In this document: one piece after another, positions 1-11,902 of the stretch | Layout: every line of letters starts with the position of its first letter | Numbering within the stretch: the stretch's first letter is position 1 | NCBI GenBank assembly: GCA_028023455.1 | Contig: JAQFVV010006509.1 | Coordinates: 60,001-124,000, forward strand | Direction of reading: 5' to 3' | From: Epiperipatus broadwayi | Lineage: Eukaryota > Onychophora > Udeonychophora > Euonychophora > Peripatidae | Length of the DNA stretch: 64,000 bases | The notes under the pieces: model-generated | The model's input: only the letters and a program-made list of their open reading frames with translations | What the model was told of the DNA's origin: nothing | Databases searched by the model: none | Position numbers and translations under genes: made by a program

Positions 1-102
1 TTCACTGACAATCTTTCAACTTTAACAAAACAAAAAATAAAAACTTGCAAGTTTTTATTTTTTGTACGTTTGTATTAACAGTTGAAAAAGATTGTCAGTG
101 AA
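1..102. repeat. Long hairpin (inverted repeat) at the window edge
   Basis: The outer arms are TTCACTGACAATCTTTCAAC at 1-20 and its near-exact reverse complement at about 81-102. Inside them a second palindrome, centred on CTTGCAAG near 48-55, pairs an AAAAAATAAAAA strand with TTTTTATTTTTT. The whole segment can fold into one stem of about 100 bases. It may be one end of a fold-back element cut by the window edge. Confidence 0.75.
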
Positions 103-240
103 ACAATTGAAAGTACTTCTGGTAAAGAATATATTATTTAATTTTGAATACTGTGTTAAATATATTTGTTTGAATTATTATTATATAATTTAAAAATACA
201 GACATTTAATGGTCGTAGTTATATATATATATATATCAAT
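103..240. repeat. Dispersed repeat fragment sharing GAAAGTACTTCT with 49 kb
   Basis: TTGAAAGTACTTCT (about 109-122) is followed by AT-rich DNA, then AAATACAGACATT and a TA run. The same order of words occurs near 49020-49190 (AGTTGAAAGTACTTCT, AATACAGACATT, TA run). A shorter match, CTGAAAGTACTTCTG, lies in the right arm of the Penelope-like element near 44295. The family is not named; a link to Penelope-like element termini is inference. Confidence 0.45.
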
Positions 241-433
241 TACATATGTGTGTATATTGCAGAAGGAAATTCGTTTTTATGCTTGCACTATAGAATTGAC
301 ATAGTCAAACGTTTTGAAAACATAGATAGTCCAACTATGATTGATGGCAGAATTTATGTCAATTATATACCACATGTGTGCATACTAGTTTTTTTTCTCA
401 GTAATATAAATATATAATATTGAAATACAAGTA

Positions 434-435
<2 letters not shown>

Positions 436-474
<39 letters not shown>
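436..474. repeat. (TA)n microsatellite
   Basis: An uninterrupted TA run of about 39 bases, directly left of a fold-back repeat. Confidence 0.95.
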
Positions 475-475
<1 letters not shown>

Positions 476-486
476 TTAACCAAAGG

Positions 487-828
487 GGATTTGAACCCAG
501 TCATTCAAACTCCATACATCATTCAGTCTATCCAATATAACTAATACACATGATCTCATACATGTGAAAAAGATAAATGATCTTCAACATATGTATTTCA
601 TGCTGAGTCAGCAATCATCAATTGGTCAACAATAATATGAATATAATATTGGCAGTTTCAAAGGCTTTGAGCATTCCATCTCAGATTTTTAGTGATATGG
701 ATGGCTAAAGAGTGGGAAAGTTGAGATTATTAAGGCCTGACCATTAAAGTGTATTGATTTTCTATCTTAATATAAACTATGCATTGATTATATATATATG
801 TGTGTGTCTGTGTGTGATGATGATCTGG

Positions 829-870
<42 letters not shown>

Positions 871-1014
871 CTGTGTGTGATGATGATCTGGATCAACAGA
901 TGCAATACATATATTAGAGATCATTTATCTTTCTAACATGTATGTGGTCATGGGTATCGATTATATTGGATAGAGAGGATGATTGTAGGGATCTTGAAAG
1001 TCTGAGTTCAAATT
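487..1014. repeat. Fold-back repeat, family B, copy 1 (both arms)
   Basis: The left arm starts GGATTTGAACCCAG at 487 and runs to about 590. The right arm (about 912-1014) ends CTGAGTTCAAATTC and is its diverged reverse complement; both carry the TATTGGATAGA and GATCATTTATCTTT words in opposite orientation. The centre holds a unique middle and a TA/TG microsatellite. Relatives lie at 26528-26872, 35014-35525 and 60087-60262. No coding capacity is seen, so this is probably a non-autonomous fold-back or MITE-type element. Confidence 0.65.
790..892. repeat. Compound TA/TG microsatellite with duplicated GATGATGATCTGGAT unit
   Basis: A block TATATATATGTGTG...TGTGTGTGATGATGATCTGGAT occurs twice in tandem, the second with a longer TG run. 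It lies inside the middle of the fold-back repeat, and GATCTGGAT is itself a family word (also near 35400). Confidence 0.85.
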
Positions 1015-2930
1015 CACCACTAGGTTATTACAATCTAGAAAACTTATAAATTAGGCTGATGTGTATGAGCAAGATTAAATATTTATTGACCAATAGCCTT
1101 AGATACTAGCTCATGGAAAAGCTTAGCTTAAAATATCATTGTATAATTTTTAAAAAAATTTCTAACTCTTTTTTTTTTAAAAAAAAAAAAATAATAAAAA
1201 AATATAAAAATAAGTTACTGACAAAATTTAATTACAAACATCTTATTATTACATACACACATTAAAAAAATTCTAGAAACTAAATTAGTTACTGAATGAA
1301 TTTAATTTAAGTCATTTGCACAGATGGATGAATGTAAGATTTAATACAATTTCAATATTTTGTTAAATGTAATTACACTACATAGATTACACATTTATAT
1401 ACTCAATTCTTTTAACTCCTGGTTACAAGTTCACATCCAAACCAATGCCAGCTTATTGATATACTGATCTGATCAAAGCAAAATGAGGATGTTAGCATAA
1501 AAAAAACATGCTGACAGGAATGTGCATGTGTAGCATGATATCATTTTAAAAAAATGACCCTTGTCCAGTATAGGAATGTGCATTTGTCTACTGAGGTAAT
1601 CATTTGAAATATATATTAGACATGCTCTATAATGGGAGATTGCAGTCTTTGCCATCTTACTATCAGAAAACAGAGTGTAAGGAGATTAATGGTATAGGAA
1701 ATACATCTATGTTAGTTGGCAACACAATGGCTACACCTTTGGGCTATACATTCAGTTAGGTACTATGCCCTGTATGCTAGTGCAGCACAAGAGAATAAGA
1801 ATCCAATGTGCGTTCCCCAGATTACATTGAAATAAAACACCTTTACATTCCTCCACCAACATCGATTCAACTATGATACAAATAACCTAAAATGAACTCA
1901 CTTAAACTAACATAATCTTATGAATCTATGCAGTCATTTATGCTTATTTTTAAATTATTAATTTAAAAGAAATTACAAGAATGAAAATAATACTATTAGC
2001 AAACATATTAAAAGAAAATAGAACAAATAATTTATATTTCTGCTTATCCAATTAGATATAGTATTTGAAAAGTTCTTTTTTAGTTTATAAAGTTTATACT
2101 TTCCATGACAGTAGGTTTGAAGGCCTTCTTGGCAATCTATGATGTGTTGCACAGCTCCAATCAATGTCCATTTAGTATCAATATTATTTTTGAGATGACC
2201 GGTCTGTTGTTTGCTGTTTTTTGGAAACCATAGTTCTGGAGGTCACCTCAGCTGGCACAAATATGGGAAACTAATTTATTGTGCAATCCTTACATTTTTG
2301 AGGTCCCTAATACATGTAAATATGCTTAAATTACATAATGAACAAGAATAATATCCCAGAACAAAACTCCACTTCCCTTTTATATTATTTTGAATTCCTT
2401 ATCATCAAATTCCAGGATCAATCTTGTTTGGCTTCATACTGATCTTATTGGTGATGATGATTTTCTCTGTGAACCATGTGTTCATTAACATCATTTATTG
2501 GGCAGTTTACTTTTGAGTGGGAACCTTAGATTTTATTATTAGGAATTTTTAAATGAATATCTTATCTGACTGATCGGTTAAATGTCCTAAAAGGGCTCCT
2601 TTGCTTTACATTTATTACATTTTAATAGAACAGTCATTTCCATTCTACTAAGATTTAAACAAGATTTAAACAATTTTGAATAGAAACTAATGAAATTTTT
2701 ATTATTATTTTCCTTTACGTTATTTTTTTTTTAAAAAAAATATTAATTGTTTTCTTTATATTTTTACTTTAACTTACTTTAATAATTTTCCATCTATGCA
2801 ATTTTATATATTGGTTTAAATAAAATTATTAACTTTTAACTTTATTTATCGATCTTTTTTTTATTTTATTGAAAGCGATGTAACAACATAAATGTATACC
2901 GTTACAATACATACTTGTATTATAGTTTTA
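1015..2930. repeat. Dispersed repeat family A, copy 1 (diverged)
   Basis: This is the most decayed of three copies of a roughly 2-kb repeat. Shared words include CACTAGGTTATT..AATCTAG (a decayed stem-loop, 1018-1042), GACAGGAATGTGCAT near 1513, CCAGTATAGGAATGTGCAT near 1564, GGAAATACATCTATG near 1697, and ACTATGATACAAATAACCTAAAATGAACTC near 1870. The end, near 2875-2925, has GATGTAAC...CCGTTACAATACATA, echoed at the ends of the copies at 15740-17965 and 54417-56490. No long ORF is present. Confidence 0.6.
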
Positions 2931-5239
2931 TTAAAGTATAAATAAATGAATTTACTTTTAAGGCATGTTGACATTGAATTACACATGTAAAACAGATGAA
3001 AAGTAATAAACTTTTTAAAAGAAAAATCTCATGATGACTGAAAATAGTTTACATGAAAAAAAAATCTTCATTTATGTTATAAAAATTATCTAAAAAGTTC
3101 TAAATAATTCTCAAGACATTTATTAAACTAATTAATACCTGTGTTACACTATATATGAAATGAGTATAAATATGGGTGATACATTACAAATATGGATAAT
3201 GAAAAATTACAATATTAGATGAGTTATGAAACTAACATTATTGAGTTCAAACAGGGTTAGGTATTTAGTGGTTAAGTTCTTTGTTAACTTTATTGGAGAG
3301 TCTGATATAGCTTCCATGTCTCTTGAAAAATGAATGTTGTTGCAAGAATTTTGTTTCTTTGTTTAATTTTTTCTATGCTCTGAATAAATAATGAGGTTTC
3401 ATCTGGCTTGGGATGTTAATATTGTGCCTTACACTTTACAATCCAAATGGCATAGGTGATGAAAATTTCCAGCCTGATTGTAGGAATATCTCTTCCATGA
3501 ATGCATTCTTTTATATTAAGTATTTTGTAGTAGTCTATCTTTGAATTGTTCAATATTATTGTTTTAATATTACCTAGACCCATGCATGTTTTAATTATGT
3601 GGTTAAAGAGTGATCATTATAAAAAATACAGAAAATATTAAAAAGACAACACACAGAGTCTTAAATGAATATATTAAAGTACCAGCTTAAGATATTTGTG
3701 AATGCAATTGTAGTTCACTCATTGGATTGTATAATTATTTCAAATACTTATCCTTAAGGTTTTATAACTTTTGTGCCCCCCCCCCCACAGTTAAGATGGT
3801 CATACTAATTTACAAGTGGCAGCTATAGAGTATACTTATGTATAAAGAATAATTTATTACAAGTGAATAATTATCTTGGTCCAAACTATATTATTTGTTA
3901 AAATGCCATTTACGTGCATTAAACATATTATTTTTGATATAACAGTGCTTGTAAATGTTGACAAATGAAGATTAAAAATCTACAAATGGGAAATTGTTCT
4001 TCTACTTTCAAGCCATTTACTATAATATTGCCTAATATACACCAAAAGATGTATTGCTTTATAAACTTTATCCCAAATTTACAGTTGTTAATCGTAGAAT
4101 AGGATAAAGATAAGTGTTTTTGAAAGTATATGACTAAGCATATGAGAGGGTCAAATGATCCTGCTATAAATATTATTATCAATGTTTTAAATTATACCAC
4201 ATATTGGTACTTAGACTCAACTTAATGTATATTTATTTTATGAATACTTAAAAATAGAATAATTATTACATTCTTATTAATAAATCGTATTTCAATTTTT
4301 TATTTGACTTTTTTTTTTTTTTGGAGAAAAATTGACTCATTCTTCTATGATGTTTCACTTTGTATATACATATATAAATTTACCTTGATGCTAGCTTATA
4401 ATAGCTCATTTCTAAAATAACATATTAGAAACCATTAATACAGTTTCCAATGTCAGCGAGCTTTCACATGTTTGTTTAAAATATGAGAGAGCATATATTT
4501 TCAATAAGTAAATTTACATATGTATAATAACTACTTTTTAAATCAATTTATATATAATATAAAAACCTAAATAATAGTAGTGCATTTATTTATTTTGTTT
4601 GTGTTCTTGGTTTGAATAAAGTCTGAATAAAAACTTGGAATTTTTTATGTTTCAATTAGATTTAAGATTTATTCCAAAGAACTGCTTTGCAATCCCAGCT
4701 AACCATATAATATTGGTCAGTATTTAAATATCTACTTATTTGGACCAAAACATAAAATAAAAAATTGCTTAAGTTTTCTTTATTTTGCCATTTGACAATT
4801 CTGATCAGTATTGCTTTTTATTTACTAATTTTTTTATGAAAAAATGGGTTATTGGAAAAAATTTATTCCAAAGTGATCTTTTGTTTTTATTTAAACTTGA
4901 GATAAAAGGATTAATTAGGGCTGTCAAGGCTAAGTGATAGTTATCTACCACTACCACTGCAGAACCTATTCCTATTTTTTATATGACTTCCATTTGTTGA
5001 CACACTCATATATAAGAATATATTCTACAGCAGTATGTAGAAAATTGTCACTAATTATAGTAATAAACTTTAACAAATTTTTTTTTTTTTTGCCAAGCCA
5101 GATTTAAATACAGAGTATCTTTATCAAAGCAAGACTATATTTATAATATTAGAAATGTATGCCATATATTTCTAATATTATGTATGAAGATTGAAAATTA
5201 ACAAAGTTATTAAAAATAAATGCTTAGTGATTATATAAA
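2931..5239. other. AT-rich non-coding stretch, nothing identified
   Basis: No supportable gene. It holds poly-A/T runs, an 11-base poly-C run at 3776-3786, a 12-base T run near 5079, and short palindromic AT motifs. A moderately complex patch at 3400-3490 has a short open frame without recognisable similarity. Confidence 0.6.
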
Positions 5240-5554
5240 GGAGTTTGCTATTAACTGAAAGGAGACCCTTTGATTCCTCTTGGAGTTCTTAAAGGAACCG
5301 AGCAGGGCAAATTCCTAATGTCCACTCCATACGTTCTTGTCATTGCAGCTGTTATTACTATGTGTTTATTCATATAGTATACGAACATGGATGGGCTGCT
5401 CACCAACATGCATTAGCCAGCATGGTGAGATTTTTGGCTTTTTACCTCTGAGTTTAAGATCGAGAAACACCATGGTCTTTCTTCTCAGTGCCTGATAAGG
5501 CAGAATGAATGTTTGTGTCAATGATAAATATTTTTCCAATACATATATACAATT

Positions 5555-6256
5555 ATGACAGACAAAAATAAAGCATGGCCCTTATTCCCAGGAGGCTGTA
5601 AAGTCACCAACCAAAGCAGCGGTTGGTGGCCGAAGGCGGAGGGTGCTAAGAATCTCCTGATTGCGGACCCAGGCTGCCATTTGATAACTTTTTATTTAGG
5701 TACTTACAACTGCAGATCACTTTCAAGTGAAGGAAGATTGCAAGAATTAGAAGAAGAACTCTCTTATATTAAATGGGATATTATTGGACTTTGTGAAGTT
5801 AGAAGAAAAGGTGAAGAGACAACTGATTTAAAAAGTGGACATATATTTTATTATAAAGGCACAAATATTGGAAATACAAGTGGAGTAGGATTCATTATAA
5901 ATAAAAAGTGGAAGAACAATATTGTGGAGATTGATGGTGTATCAGACAGAGTGGCAAGATTAGTTATATAACTTAATAGCAGATACCAAATGCAGAAAAT
6001 TCAAGTTTATGCCCCAACAAGTTCTCATAGTGATGAAGTAGTAGAAGATTTTTATATGGATGTACAAAAGGCTTTTGATAAGAGTAAACAACATTTTAAA
6101 ATTGTTATGGGAGACTTTAATGCTAGAATTGGTAAACAAATGAAAGATGAAAGTGCTGTAGGTAATTTTGGTTATGGTAATAGAAATGAGAGAGGACATA
6201 AACTTGTGGAGTTTGCAGAAAAAGAAAAACTTTATATTATGAATTCTTTTTTTTTG
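5555..6256 (+). pseudogene. RTE LINE endonuclease domain (broken)
   Basis: The apurinic-endonuclease-like domain nicks the target DNA to prime reverse transcription. The ATG at 5555 opens a 138-codon run. TYNCRS at residues 50-55 supplies the catalytic Asn and GLCEVR at 78-83 the catalytic Glu. An in-frame TAA at 5969-5971 follows ARLVI; the frame then continues through QVYAPTS and VMGDFNARIG (catalytic Asp and Asn, near 6107-6136). At 6247-6255 a run of nine T shifts the frame by one base; the next frame carries [10 protein letters not shown] and the GSDHRLVRC motif (near 6385) that closes the domain. All expected endonuclease motifs are therefore present, but split by one stop and one frameshift. 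The first 45 or so codons before TYNCRS are leader sequence, and the true start is uncertain. Confidence 0.88.
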
Positions 6257-8508
6257 AGAAAAATGTTAAAAGAAAATGGACATGGAAACATCCAAATGAA
6301 GGTACAGCAGAATTGGATTATATTTTGACTAACAGGAAATACATATTTCAAGATTGTAATGTTCTTAATAGATTTAACACAGGAAGTGATCATCGATTAG
6401 TAAGGTGCAAGATGCGTGTTAATGTAAAACTAGAAAGACAAAAATTGTTAAGAAAAACAATATTTACAGTTGATATTCCTAATCTTCAGAAACATTCTAA
6501 TGAATTTAAATTAGAACTTACAAATCGATTTCAAATATTAGTAGATTTTGAACATGATTCATATTTGAATGAAATTAATATGAAAATAACTGATACACTT
6601 TTAAAAACTGCAACAAAGATAGCTGGTAGACAAAAGCAGCAATTGACCAACAAAATTTCTATTGAAACTAGAGAATTTATGAAGAAAAGAAGAAATATGA
6701 AGATATACAAAAATGATGCACTAAAAAGAATTGAATATCTCGAATTTTGTAAAATGGTGCGGAAAAGAGTTGAAAACGATATAAGAAAATATAACTGTGA
6801 ACTAGCAAGAAAAGCTGTAGAAGAAAATAAAAGTCTTAAGAATGTAAAACAACATTTTGGTATTGGTAGGAAATTTATATCTGCAATAAGGAAAAAAGAT
6901 GGAATTATTACTAAAAAGAGAGATGACATCATGAAATTGGTAGAAAATTTTTATCAAGAATTATATAGTAATAAAGATCAAGTACCTCCTATATCTATTA
7001 CATCTTCCGAATTGCCCAGAATTTTAAATGAAGATGTGAGAAATGTAATTAAATGTATGAAGAAAGGAAAGGCTCCAGGTAATGATGGAATTATAATTGA
7101 TATATTAAAAGAAGCAGGTGAAGAAACAGAAAAATTTTTAGCAAAATTATATACCAAATGTCTAAATGATAAAGATGTACCAGATGATTGGAAGAATGCA
7201 GTAATAATATTAATATTTAAAAAAGGTGATAAAGAAGATATTAGAAATTACAGACCTATCAGCCTTTTATCAGTTTTATATAAAATTTTTACCAAAATAA
7301 TTACAACTCGTCTACAGAGAACATTGGATTTCCACCAACCAAGAGAACAAGCTGGATTTAAAAGTGGTTTTAGTACAGTAGATCATATTCAGGTATTGAG
7401 AGAAGTTATAGAAAGGACAAATGAATATGAGTTGTCATTATGTTTTGGATTTGTAGATTATGAAAAGGCATTTGATTCTATAAACATTTCTTCAGTGATT
7501 AAAGCATTGGATCATCAAGGTATAGATCCAGGATATTGTCATATTTTGAAGAATATTTATAAAAATGCAACAGCAACAATTAGATTACATAATGATACTG
7601 GGAAAGTCAACATTTAGAAAGGTGTAAAACAAGGTGACTCCATATCTCCAAAACTTTTTACAGCAGTGCTGCAAGAAGTATTTTGTGGATTAAAATGGGA
7701 AACTAAAGGAGTGAAAGTAAATGGAGATTATTTAAGTCATTTAGATTTTGCACATGATGTAGTTGTTTTTGCAAATAATGCTTCAGAGCTGCAGGAAATG
7801 TTGCAGGAGTTATCAGATAAAAGTAGGAAAGTAGGACTAAAGATAAATGTTAAAAAGACTAAAGTAATGTTTAATCGGTTTGCTCAAAATATGAAAATAA
7901 AGATTGATTATGATGAATTAGAAGAAGTTAACAGTTACAAATACCTTGGTCAGATTATTAATACAGATGAAAACATAATGGAGGAAATTAATCATAGAAT
8001 TAAAATTGGTTGGAGTGCTTTTGGTAGAAATAACTTGATACTAAAAGGAAATATGCCTATGTGTTTGAAAAAGAAGGTTTTTAACAAATGTGTTTTACCA
8101 GTTCTTACTTATAAATCTGAGACTTGGACACTCAATAGAAGAGCAATACAGAGACTTCAGACCACTCAAAGAAGTATGGAGAGGTGTATGTTGGGAGTAA
8201 CAAGAAGAGATCAAAAATGCAATGTATGGGTAAGAGAACAAACAGGTGTTACTGACATCATTGAAAAAATTAAAAGATTGAAGTGGAGTTGGGCTGGACA
8301 TATTGCTAGAAGAGATGATGATAGATGGACAATTGAAATTTTAAACTGGATTCCAAGAGATTGTAAAAGACCCAGAAAGAGACCACATGTGAGATGGATG
8401 GATGAAATAAGAAAGTGTGCAGGGGTGATGTGGAGAAGAGAAGCTAAAGATCGGAGAAGATGGATTAAACTTGGAGAGACCATCCTGCAGTGGATTGATA
8501 ATGGTTGA
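6257..8508 (+). pseudogene. RTE LINE reverse transcriptase and C-terminal region (broken)
   Basis: This part copies the element RNA into DNA at the nicked target. It reads openly from about 6257 through a TAG at 7615-7617 and, in the same frame, on to the stop at 8508. Visible motifs are [10 protein letters not shown] (near 7062), [16 protein letters not shown] (near 7240), [16 protein letters not shown] (near 7348), [10 protein letters not shown] (motif A with catalytic Asp, near 7450) and KGVKQGDSISPKLF just after the stop. The FADD catalytic box reads FAHD (near 7747), a substitution of a metal-binding Asp. The tail includes VWVREQTGVTDIIEKIKRLK, WAGHIARR and HVRWMDEIRKCAG, the usual C-terminal region of RTE proteins. 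In copy 2 the codon at the 7615 stop is GAG. The copy cannot be active as read. It is lightly damaged for its length, so it is younger than the other two. Confidence 0.92.
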
Positions 8509-8525
8509 TAATGATGATGAATATA

Positions 8526-10665
8526 TAAATAGAAAGATGGTTATGTGTCTCATGGCATGTAAGAAAATAGTAGTGTGTGTGCATGCATATATATATATAT
8601 TGTACCAGACACCACTTCTTTTTATCACTGAGGGTGCCATTATGTCACTGTCAACTGATTTAAGGTGATAAAAGTTAAAATAATAATTAACGATGATGAT
8701 TATTAAAAATCCCACCAGCTAGATCCAGGGAGAGAAAGAGATCTTAAACATTGTTCAGACAATTGAGGGACAGGACACAGAAACAAACATTAGCCAAAAA
8801 CAGCTATAATTATTAATAAATTTTATGTTTTATTGAATTCACAAATATTAATCAATATATATATATATATATAAGATTAATCCAAATTCCCTAACTTTCT
8901 TTGTCAGAAAGTGTTCATGAATATTATAGCATTAAACACTTTGGCAGATAATTTTGTTTCCCATCTAAGAATCAGAGAAAATTATAAGGATCTTCCTGAG
9001 ATTGATTTATCTACTCACTTCCATTTTCCTTTATTTAGAGATTTAAAAAAAACGATCTTGTATGAAAGTCAATGAACAGAATTGACCGAGCTTTCCTTAA
9101 CACCATGAATTAATGGTACAAAACAAGGAAAATACTTATAAAAGATCATTACAATAAGACTCTAAAGGTTAATTCCATACAAGCAAAGAGAAAAGATTAC
9201 GATTTTACATAATCTGAAATATAGGAAACCAAAATCTCTATGGCTTAAAAAAAACAGAACTATATAACCCATAAATTGTTTTCCAAAAGTTGTACAGTCT
9301 GCAGGAAATGCAAACAAACATTAGTCTAAAGTAAATTTCAAAGAAAATAGAGCACAGGTGAGATAAAAAAAAAGCTACTAGTATCTGTCAAAGCTTTTAA
9401 CAACAATGAATAATAATAATAAAAAAAAACAACGATTATAAAATATTAACTCACAATACACTCTGCAACAAAGTGATAAAATTTTAAACTAATTCTTCAT
9501 ACTTTAGAGATTCCATAAAAATGCACATAATAAAGTAAAGATTTAAAAATTGATTAATATTCTAAACTAAGATGAGTAAACCTACCATATGTTGTTTTTG
9601 TTTTTTAGTATCAAGCTTAGAGACTTAATTCCTGGTTAAAATATAACATGTTCAGTTACCTTCAAGGTTTCAATTTTATTGCCCAATTGAGTTCAGTGGT
9701 GTGTGCAAGGTTATAGTTCTATTGGGTTTACATTTGGTGGTTTTGAATCTCCATTTAACTTGTCAGAAGTATGAAGTCAATCTTCAGGAACAGTTCTGGA
9801 CTAGGTGTTAGATCTGTTCATGATGGCACAATTTCAAGCTCTAGGGTTTATCTTTAGATGGTTGAGCACAGAATACTTTTAGAATGGTCTTTTAAGGCAT
9901 GGATTTTTTAGATTTTCAATGAAGGTCACTAATTCCAGTGTTAAGTGTATTCACTTCTTTTTTTCATTTGAATGGCTTTCTGTAGCAGTTGCCAATCAGC
10001 AAATATTAATCAGAAATTCAATCTTTGCTTAGCGGTCTTGACTTTATAGTTCACAGCAAAAATAATTTTTGCATTAGCCAACTTCACAACACAATTAGAA
10101 AATATAAAAATGTACCACATCAGGTGTCAGAAACTAGCAAAAATATAATTTATAATATATCCAATCAGCAGTCTGCAATTAGTGAATATAAAATATATAG
10201 ATCAACAGTCTGTTATTAGTGAATATAAAAGTTATATCTTTCTCAATCAAAAACATGGAGCTTTTATATGCAATTATTATCTCTCACCAGATCTTAAAAG
10301 TTTTAATGAGGGTTAGTCTCTTATCTTTCATTAGATCTTAATTAAAATTTTAACCAGGGTTATTCTTATTTCATTTTTTTCAAATACCAATTTTAATCAA
10401 TTAGAAATTGAGTTTCTGCTTTTAAAATAGATTAAATAATCAAACAAACAAAAAACTTATCTCAATCAAAACTCTTTTAAATTAAAATGTTTTTATAAAT
10501 TCCATTTATAATCGAGTATATGTGTTATGGCACATATTCTTATAAATAAAAATAAAATACAAAATTTTAAATTCAATTTTCTCTTTTCTTTTAAAATCTC
10601 TATAAATATGCATTTTGGTTTTGATTTTATGAAGGTTGCTTTTGAAGTGGATAAAGTAACCAGTT

Positions 10666-10667
<2 letters not shown>
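8526..10667. other. AT-rich non-coding stretch
   Basis: Small TA runs occur at about 8586-8600 and 8854-8873. No ORF with recognisable content. The patch 9690-9900 is less AT-biased but shows no coding frame or repeat partner in the window. Confidence 0.6.

Positions 10668-10754
<87 letters not shown>
10668..10754. repeat. (TA)n microsatellite
   Basis: About 87 bases of uninterrupted TA followed by poly-A. Open frames across it (repeated Ile-Tyr) are artefacts. Confidence 0.97.
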
Positions 10755-10759
<5 letters not shown>

Positions 10760-11546
10760 AAAAAAAAGATGAAAAAAAAATGCAAACAAAATTTTTTGTA
10801 GATATTTTCTATATTATATTGGAGTAACAGTGTTAAACAATAATTTTTATACTTAAAAATTATTATTAATTATTTGAAATCAAGCATTTAAAAAGGTCTA
10901 TTTAATATTTTATTAATTCTGATTTTGAAATTTAAAACAAACATGTTTTTAAGTTAAAATAGATAATAGTGGTAATTATAGAATTTCCCTATCTATTATT
11001 AATTAGTTTATTTTTTTGTTTAATAAATACTTTGATATCCTATAAGTTGTTTTTGAAAGATTAAGATGAACTAAAAAGAGTCATTAACTTTTTTCAGTCA
11101 AAATAAAGAAAGAATTTATTTAATTATTGTTTTTCAATTCAGTAATATATTTCTGACACAAAAGTTTTACAACAATATTTTTATTGTTATAACTGAAGGT
11201 CAACATACAAATCAGCAGCTGTTGCTGGTGTTACAATGGCAGTTTTATTTCATATGAAGGCAAGATCCAGATTTTATGTGGTTCACAGCTCATATGTTTA
11301 TTAGACAGCATGCTTGAAGTCTATTAAATTATAAAGTCTAAATGGAGTTGTCTGGATGCCAACAGTTACTTGATTTATACCTTCTCTAAAGATGTCAATG
11401 GGACATTATACTACTTTTCTAGGGACATGATAATAATGGATTAGCTTACTGGAAGATTCCAGTATTAATCAGTTTCTGTAAAATTATCATGCTATGTCAT
11501 AATCTGATTAATTTATATGTAGAGAAACACAAATATATAATTACTT

Positions 11547-11586
<40 letters not shown>

Positions 11587-11588
11587 GT

Positions 11589-11631
<43 letters not shown>

Positions 11632-11902
11632 GCATATAGTTGGTAAGTACAAAATTTATTGAAATAACTTTGCAGTTTAAATCTTTAAATTACAAGATTT
11701 AAAAATGAGTAATTTTGCCTAAATTATTCAACTAAAACTAAGACATATTTTATTTTATTAAAAAAAAAAACTCCAATAATCTTTCTAAAATAGAGAACAA
11801 AAAAATTTTCTAGAATATTTTTAAAGGCATTTACAATTGATTAAGAGTAACCTGAAGAAAAAATCAAAAATTTCATTAAGAACTATAAAAGAATCAATAT
11901 AT
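10755..11902. other. AT-rich non-coding stretch with twin TA arrays
   Basis: Two TA arrays at about 11549-11582 and 11593-11628 are separated by TTATGTTTC. Otherwise no supportable feature. Confidence 0.6.

Larger units (their letters stand above)
5240..8525 (+). mobile_element. RTE-clade LINE retrotransposon, copy 1 (near full length, inactive)
   Basis: A non-LTR retrotransposon carries, in order, an AP-type endonuclease, a reverse transcriptase and a short C-terminal region, in one reading frame apart from the lesions listed under its two coding parts. Block order, the wording of the RT motifs and the near absence of a 3' UTR match the RTE clade (the HmRTE/BovB type). The coding region ends at 8508 and is followed at once by TAATGATGATGAATATA; RTE elements typically end in such short repeats, and copy 2 ends in (GAT)n. 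The more complex DNA from about 5240 to 5554 is probably the 5' UTR, but the 5' boundary and any target-site duplication were not fixed. It is the best preserved of three copies in the window; the others are at 36660-38625 and 47846-57225. Confidence 0.9.

Noticed and set aside
6531-6932. 133-codon minus-strand ORF opposite the LINE reverse transcriptase
   Set aside because: Shadow of the plus-strand coding frame; the same composition bias produces minus-strand frames opposite copy 2 at 36656-37093.
8095-8715. Several minus-strand ORFs over the LINE 3' end
   Set aside because: They are antisense to the conserved C-terminal region of the RTE protein and have no recognisable similarity.
10493-10789. 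Ile-Tyr repeat ORFs on both strands
   Set aside because: Artefacts of the TA array at 10668-10754; the same applies to frames at 35043-35245, 18727-19014 and 19407-19773.
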